A stretch of 6,879 bases of DNA from positions 1 to 6,879 of the forward strand of contig CALGOE010000058.1 of NCBI GenBank assembly GCA_937958145.1, given 5' to 3'. A program made the position numbers and the translations under genes. Shown in pieces: positions 5,610 through 6,879 of this stretch. The stretch comes from an uncultured Desulfobacca sp. (GTDB lineage Bacteria; Desulfobacterota; Desulfobaccia; Desulfobaccales; Desulfobaccaceae). Position 1 is the stretch's first letter; each line of letters begins with the position of its first letter. The notes under the pieces were generated by a model. It searched no databases. It was given only the letters and a program-made list of their open reading frames with translations, and was not told where the DNA came from.

Positions 5610-6038
5610 TCAGCCGGCGTCGGGAATATCAGGTTTCTTTTTCGGGCGCCCGCCTTTCCGGCCGTTCCGCCGTGCAGCCGCAGCCTTGGCCGCGGAAGTT
5701 GCCCGGCCGCCGGTTTTGCCCAAAAGCGCCGCCATCCACCTTTTGGAACCCAGCAAGCCTTCCAAAAGGCCCGGCAGATAGAGATCAGCATCAAGGTCCG
5801 GGAAGTGCAGACCCAAGCCGGACGGCGAAATCTCAATTCTGGCAAGCTGTTCCGGCTTGGCCGCTTCCAGGCCTTGGGCGTCACCCGGCTTGAAGGCAAT
5901 CTGCAAACCTGTGTTCAGGTCAATGACCAGGCGGCCGCGGCGGCGGTCGTAGCGCGCCGCGACGGCAACCGGCGTTTTGGATAAGCGAGCCGCAGCCCTT
6001 TTGTTTGCCGCCTCGACCTCGTCAGGCGAGTAATCCAT
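5610..6038 (-). CDS. DUF2442 domain protein with basic AT-hook-like tail
   Basis: This 142-residue protein has a DUF2442 core at about residues 24-104: a short beta region (VAVAARYD-RRGRLVIDL-NTGLQIAF), then LEAAKPEQLARIEISPSGLGLHFPDLDADLYLPGLLEGLLG, the pattern of that family. The C-terminal tail (about 110-136) is Ala/Arg/Lys-rich and contains NGRKGGRPKKK, a GRP-centred motif like an AT-hook, suggesting DNA binding. The start at 6038 is chosen because GGAG lies 8 bases upstream and because longer readings run through the DUF4160 gene in another frame. It overlaps the end of that gene by 17 bases, so the two are translationally coupled. DUF2442 and DUF4160 genes are often found as a pair and have been suggested to act as a toxin-antitoxin-like module; by that reading this DNA-binding partner would be the antitoxin. 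That role is inference, and no biochemical function is certain. Confidence 0.85.
   Translation of the reverse strand: MDYSPDEVEAANKRAAARLSKTPVAVAARYDRRRGRLVIDLNTGLQIAFKPGDAQGLEAAKPEQLARIEISPSGLGLHFPDLDADLYLPGLLEGLLGSKRWMAALLGKTGGRATSAAKAAAARRNGRKGGRPKKKPDIPDAG
5739..5769. repeat. Perfect 10-bp inverted repeat inside the DUF2442 gene
   Basis: CCTTTTGGAA (5739-5748) and TTCCAAAAGG (5760-5769) are exact reverse complements around an 11-base spacer. The repeat lies in the codons for the GLLEGLLGSKRW segment of the DUF2442 protein. It could form a hairpin in the mRNA or be a binding site, but no partner is known. Confidence 0.55.
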
Positions 6039-6273
6039 GTATTCTTCTCCACTCGGCGCACAAAAGCGCCTGCTTTTCTTCCAAAAACACCTTAATGCCG
6101 GCAAGCTCGCCCGCCGCAAAGCCGTAATTCTCCCGCAAGGCCGGCGGACCTTGCGGGCAATTGAGCTTAAAGACGGCCTCACACCCTTTGCCGATAACAT
6201 GCACATGCGCCGGTCGGTGATCGTTAGGATAAATCACTACCCGCAGAGCACCAAATCGTGCTACCGTGGCCAT
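6022..6273 (-). CDS. DUF4160 domain protein
   Basis: This 83-residue protein has the DUF4160 signature: a short beta-strand start (TVARFGALRVVIYP), the NDHRPAHVHV motif (17-26) with its conserved Asp-His and His-x-His, and a helical C-terminal half ending in LLCAEWRRIHGLL. Length and start are normal for the family. The upstream signal is weak (TTAGG, 11 bases before the ATG, overlapping the stop of the DNA polymerase gene), so translation may depend on reading of that gene, which ends 12 bases upstream. Its own last codons overlap the start of DUF2442 by 17 bases. The histidine-rich motif suggests a small nuclease or metal site, but no activity is established to my knowledge. In a toxin-antitoxin reading it would be the candidate effector. 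The family call is firm; the function is not. Confidence 0.85.
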   Translation of the reverse strand: MATVARFGALRVVIYPNDHRPAHVHVIGKGCEAVFKLNCPQGPPALRENYGFAAGELAGIKVFLEEKQALLCAEWRRIHGLLA

Positions 6274-6285
6274 TATATCATAAAC

Positions 6286-6879
6286 CTAAGGGCTTGGGTT
6301 AATTATTTTGTGGCTTGCTGACTCCGTTATCGAAACCCGGCGAAGTTTGAAAGCTTTGTTTGGTGGGGGATTGACCGTTCGCCGCCACGGCCACAGGACT
6401 TCGTCCACCGCCTTGGCCAACAGCTCCAGATAATACTCCCGATCATACCGGTCCAGGGTTTCGCCGAAAGGGGCGGCCAGGACCCGCTCCTCCGGCGGAC
6501 CCTGACGATCCCGGACAATATAACGGATCTTTTCCCCCGGTACCAACCGGATGCCGGCCGCTTCCAACTGCCGGGCGGCCAGGGCCGTGTGCGTCTGCAC
6601 CCGGAACTCGGCCAGCGGCCGGGACAAGACCTTGGTGATCACCAGATCCCGGGGCTGGACCAACCCCTGGTCCAGCAGCAGACGCCACTCGTTCACTATT
6701 TCCTGAAAATCGCTCCACTTTTTCAAGCCATCCTCCCAATCCTGCACCCCGGCCAAGCACGCCAACAACGCTTCCTGAGCCCGCCGCACCACCAGCGGCG
6801 TGTCCCGCCGCCGACACATCAACCCCCGATACTTCAAGGTCCCATCCCGAAACACCCCATAATACCGGTTGGACACCGG
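6286..6879 (-). CDS. Family B DNA polymerase, C-terminal part (truncated by window edge)
   Basis: The visible 197 residues are the end of a longer protein whose start lies beyond the window. The GTG at 6876 is an internal Val codon in the reading PVSNRYYGVF, not a start. The segment NRYYGVFRDGTLKYRGLMCRRRDTPLVVRRAQE (near the start of the visible part) resembles the palm-thumb junction of family B polymerases, where xRYxGxFxDGxxKxRGxxxRRxDTPxxV is usual. Further on are IRYIVRD and DREYYLELLAKAVDEVLWPW, also typical of the thumb. The exonuclease and the catalytic SLYPS and DTD motifs would lie outside the window, so activity cannot be judged. The last about 30 residues (after LWPWRR) look unlike the family and may be a lineage-specific tail. 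Such polymerases (Pol II type) act in repair and translesion synthesis. The DUF4160 gene starts 12 bases after its stop with no terminator between, so they are probably co-transcribed. Confidence 0.88.
   Translation of the reverse strand, partial: PVSNRYYGVFRDGTLKYRGLMCRRRDTPLVVRRAQEALLACLAGVQDWEDGLKKWSDFQEIVNEWRLLLDQGLVQPRDLVITKVLSRPLAEFRVQTHTALAARQLEAAGIRLVPGEKIRYIVRDRQGPPEERVLAAPFGETLDRYDREYYLELLAKAVDEVLWPWRRTVNPPPNKAFKLRRVSITESASHKIINPSP

Noticed and set aside
5516..5899. Minus-strand open frame of about 127 residues and plus-strand frames at 5581-5893
   Set aside because: They overlap the DUF2442 gene in other frames and are Arg/Pro-rich as expected for shadows; the DUF2442 reading is recognisable and has a good ribosome site.
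6062..6077. Short hairpin AAAAGC/GCTTTT within the DUF4160 gene
   Set aside because: A 6-bp stem in coding sequence is within chance expectation and has no supporting context.
6331..6340. Single copy of CGAAACCCGG near the polymerase 3' end resembling the heptamer array
   Set aside because: One isolated match inside coding sequence is too short to indicate a dispersed repeat.

Overview
The window looks like a chromosomal segment of an anaerobic, moderately GC-rich bacterium, most probably a sulfate-reducing or syntrophic member of the Desulfobacterota (former Deltaproteobacteria). The reasons are a two-iron desulfoferrodoxin whose active-site numbering matches that known from Desulfarculus baarsii, a CX4C 'type 2' rubredoxin, a rubredoxin:oxygen oxidoreductase-type flavodiiron protein, and a ferredoxin-type 2-oxoacid oxidoreductase. 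The taxon is inferred from gene content; the sequence does not name a species.

Layout. Bases 1-150 are an uninterrupted heptamer tandem array (GAAACCC/GAAACTC) that runs up to the Shine-Dalgarno sequence of the first gene. Six more genes then follow on the same strand: desulfoferrodoxin (164-538), ferritin (542-1054), a strong intrinsic terminator (1070-1106), a fused gamma-alpha 2-oxoacid oxidoreductase subunit (1165-2868), its TPP-binding beta subunit (2873-3724), a CX4C rubredoxin (3742-3927), a classical 52-residue CX2C rubredoxin (4063-4221), a second intrinsic terminator (4260-4290) and a flavodiiron protein (4339-5535). Convergent to these, on the minus strand, lie the 3' end of a family B DNA polymerase (6286-6879, cut by the window edge), a DUF4160 protein (6022-6273) and an overlapping DUF2442 protein with a basic AT-hook-like tail (5610-6038).

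How the genes may work together. The plus-strand genes form an oxygen and superoxide defence island. Desulfoferrodoxin reduces superoxide to peroxide, ferritin stores iron away from Fenton chemistry, and the flavodiiron protein reduces O2 to water. Both reductases classically take electrons from rubredoxin, and two rubredoxins are present. No NAD(P)H:rubredoxin reductase and no ferredoxin subunit is encoded here. Instead a 2-oxoacid oxidoreductase sits directly upstream of a rubredoxin with 17 bases between them. This suggests a short chain: 2-oxoacid -> TPP/Fe-S oxidoreductase -> rubredoxin -> flavodiiron protein or superoxide reductase. The layout is seen in the sequence; the electron route is an inference.

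The most notable points are this proposed chain, the beta subunit's missing Fe-S ligand (Gln49 where a Cys is usual) together with GDGC in place of GDGD, the two differently spaced rubredoxins, the heptamer array in the promoter position of the superoxide reductase gene, and the DUF4160-DUF2442 pair directly downstream of a DNA polymerase gene. No tRNA, rRNA, CRISPR array, insertion sequence or integrase was seen.
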